DNA of 13,253 nt from Hyphomonadaceae bacterium (GTDB lineage: Bacteria > Pseudomonadota > Alphaproteobacteria > Caulobacterales > Hyphomonadaceae): positions 1-13,253 of the forward strand of contig JAUYSA010000262.1 of the NCBI GenBank assembly GCA_030696545.1. Reading direction: 5' to 3'. Under the pieces are notes generated by a model. That model searched no databases, was not told the origin of the DNA, and worked only from the letters and a program-made list of their open reading frames with translations. Shown piece by piece: positions 12,238-13,253 of the stretch; within the stretch, counting starts at the first letter, position 1, and every line of letters begins with the position of its first letter. The position numbers were made by a program, and so were the translations under genes.

Positions 12238-13253
12238 ATGGCTGAATTCACCAAGGCTCAACTGCAGAAGGCGTTTGAAGTCGAGCATGAGCGGCGCGCC
12301 CTTGACTTTTTTGAGCCCCGGCGCCGAGAGATCGCCGCCGCCTGCTCCGAGCGGCTAAGCATCCCGGAGCACGAGTTCGAGCTGTCCGAAGGCACGGAGT
12401 TCTTCCACTTCCTGACCAGCATCATCGCCGTGGGCGAGTGGGTCGCGGCGACCGGCATGGCGTTCATGTGGAAGCGCCATGAGGAAGACTACGCGGAGTG
12501 GCGCGAATACCCGTGGACGAAGGCCGTGTCGGGAGCGATCGCCCGCCTGGTTCTCCACCCCCTGAGCATCGACATCGCCGGCGAGCAGCAGCTGCAATTC
12601 GTCAACGCGTTCCTTCAAGCCTCGACTCCCGAGGAGATGGACGAGCAGTCGCAGCATCGGCGCGCGCGGATGGTGCAGGCCGTGCTCATGTCCTATCTGC
12701 ACTGCCGTGCGGGCGTCATCAAGGCCATCCAAGGCTACTGGGAGACGGGCCAACCAGGTGGGTTGAAAGACTGGGAGTTCGAAGGCTTCGACAATTTCCT
12801 CGCGGAGAGCGACTCGGACGACGACCGTTGCCACCTGTTTCCGCGCGAGGCTGAGAGGGACGCCTACGGCACGCTCTACTCCGAATTCGCCTTTCTCATC
12901 AAACAGAACGAAGCGCTGCCTGGGTCCATGCCCCGAGATCCGCAACCGGTCAACGCGGACAAGGCGTTCGACATGGCCAAGCGCTACATGATCCAATTCT
13001 CCCTGTTTCGAAAGAAGGCCGCGCTCACCGGACAAAAGTTCACGGGCACCAAGAAGAGCTTCGCCGACGCGCTCGGCGCCCTAGGCACCGACAAGCAGTT
13101 CGCTCTGTTCGAAAACGTCCGCGACGAGGGCGGCGAAGAAGGAACGGTCCTGCCTGTCTTCCTGCACCGCGAGGGCGCCGGGGCCAGCGTCATGGAGCAC
13201 GTCGCGCGCAACACCGACTCGCCTTTCAAGTTCGAGATCGTCGGCTTGCAGAT
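12238..13253 (+). CDS. Large unrecognised protein, 3' end outside the window
   Basis: An open frame of 338 codons from ATG 12238 continues off the right edge without a stop. ATG 12226, 12 bases upstream in frame, is an equally possible start; neither has a strong ribosome-binding site, unlike the other genes of the element. The protein begins MAEFTKAQLQKAFEVEHERR and is acidic, helical and rich in Trp, Phe and Tyr. It has a helical stretch at about 54-78 (FFHFLTSIIAVGEWVAATGMAFMW), which is too polar in context to call a membrane helix. An acidic run (ESDSDDD, 190-196) and a Lys-rich region (259-273) follow. I recognise no catalytic motif, nucleotide-binding loop or DNA-binding fold. Codon choice is uniformly GC-rich and frame-consistent over 1 kb, so coding is secure even though function is unknown. 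Confidence 0.8.
   Translation, partial: MAEFTKAQLQKAFEVEHERRALDFFEPRRREIAAACSERLSIPEHEFELSEGTEFFHFLTSIIAVGEWVAATGMAFMWKRHEEDYAEWREYPWTKAVSGAIARLVLHPLSIDIAGEQQLQFVNAFLQASTPEEMDEQSQHRRARMVQAVLMSYLHCRAGVIKAIQGYWETGQPGGLKDWEFEGFDNFLAESDSDDDRCHLFPREAERDAYGTLYSEFAFLIKQNEALPGSMPRDPQPVNADKAFDMAKRYMIQFSLFRKKAALTGQKFTGTKKSFADALGALGTDKQFALFENVRDEGGEEGTVLPVFLHREGAGASVMEHVARNTDSPFKFEIVGLQ

Larger units (their letters stand above)
6574..13253. mobile_element. Left part of an integrated element with a tyrosine recombinase
   Basis: The block starts with a P4-type integrase facing inward and an excisionase-like gene, followed by unrecognised cargo genes. These genes are separated by unusually structured GC-rich spacers, unlike the tightly packed housekeeping genes to the left. 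No transposase, inverted terminal repeat, replication, conjugation or phage structural gene is seen. The left limit is placed at the mutS start by convention; the right limit and second att copy are beyond the window. It could be a genomic island, an integrative plasmid remnant or a satellite-like element. Confidence 0.65.

Noticed and set aside
11523..12245. 240-aa plus-strand frame overlapping the 246-aa gene and the structured leader
   Set aside because: It is extremely Arg/Gly-rich, has no ribosome-binding site, and crosses a region of strong inverted repeats; the frame at 11260-12000 looks far more protein-like.

Overview
The window is GC-rich DNA from a betaproteobacterium. The gene content and protein sequences (ECF sigma factor with a ChrR-type cupin, UppP, MutS joined to an Anbu-type proteasome homologue) suggest Burkholderiales, probably Comamonadaceae-like. 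That assignment is an inference from protein style; the window holds no rRNA and no tRNA that I can see.

Positions 1 to about 6573 look like conserved chromosome. The minus strand holds the first 20 codons of a gene cut by the window edge, then an ECF sigma factor and a small cupin protein that overlap by 4 bases. Divergent from the sigma gene is uppP (undecaprenyl-diphosphatase, cell-wall lipid carrier recycling). Next is a tightly coupled minus-strand operon, read in the order mutS, Anbu-type proteasome-like protease, alpha/beta hydrolase. Its stop and start codons overlap at both junctions (ATGA, then TTGA).

From about 6574 to the end the character changes. A P4-type tyrosine recombinase begins 224 bases from the mutS start and reads away from it. 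It is followed by an excisionase-like helix-turn-helix protein, a divergent two-gene unit (a second, apparently paralogous HTH-like protein plus a small three-helix membrane protein of the PnuC/YgjV type), and three plus-strand genes I cannot assign to any family. The last of these is at least 338 codons long and runs off the window. I read this as the left part of an integrated mobile element lying directly upstream of mutS. Its right end and att repeat are outside the window.

The element's intergenic spaces carry strong inverted repeats. They include two mutually exclusive hairpins before the 246-aa gene, a chain of four hairpins before the large partial gene, and a perfect 12-bp palindrome between the divergent genes. 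None has a convincing T-tract, so they look more like leader RNA structures, operators or recombination-associated sites than ordinary terminators. The most interesting material is the cargo of unrecognised genes, the paralogous HTH pair, and the position of the element against the 5' end of a mismatch-repair operon.
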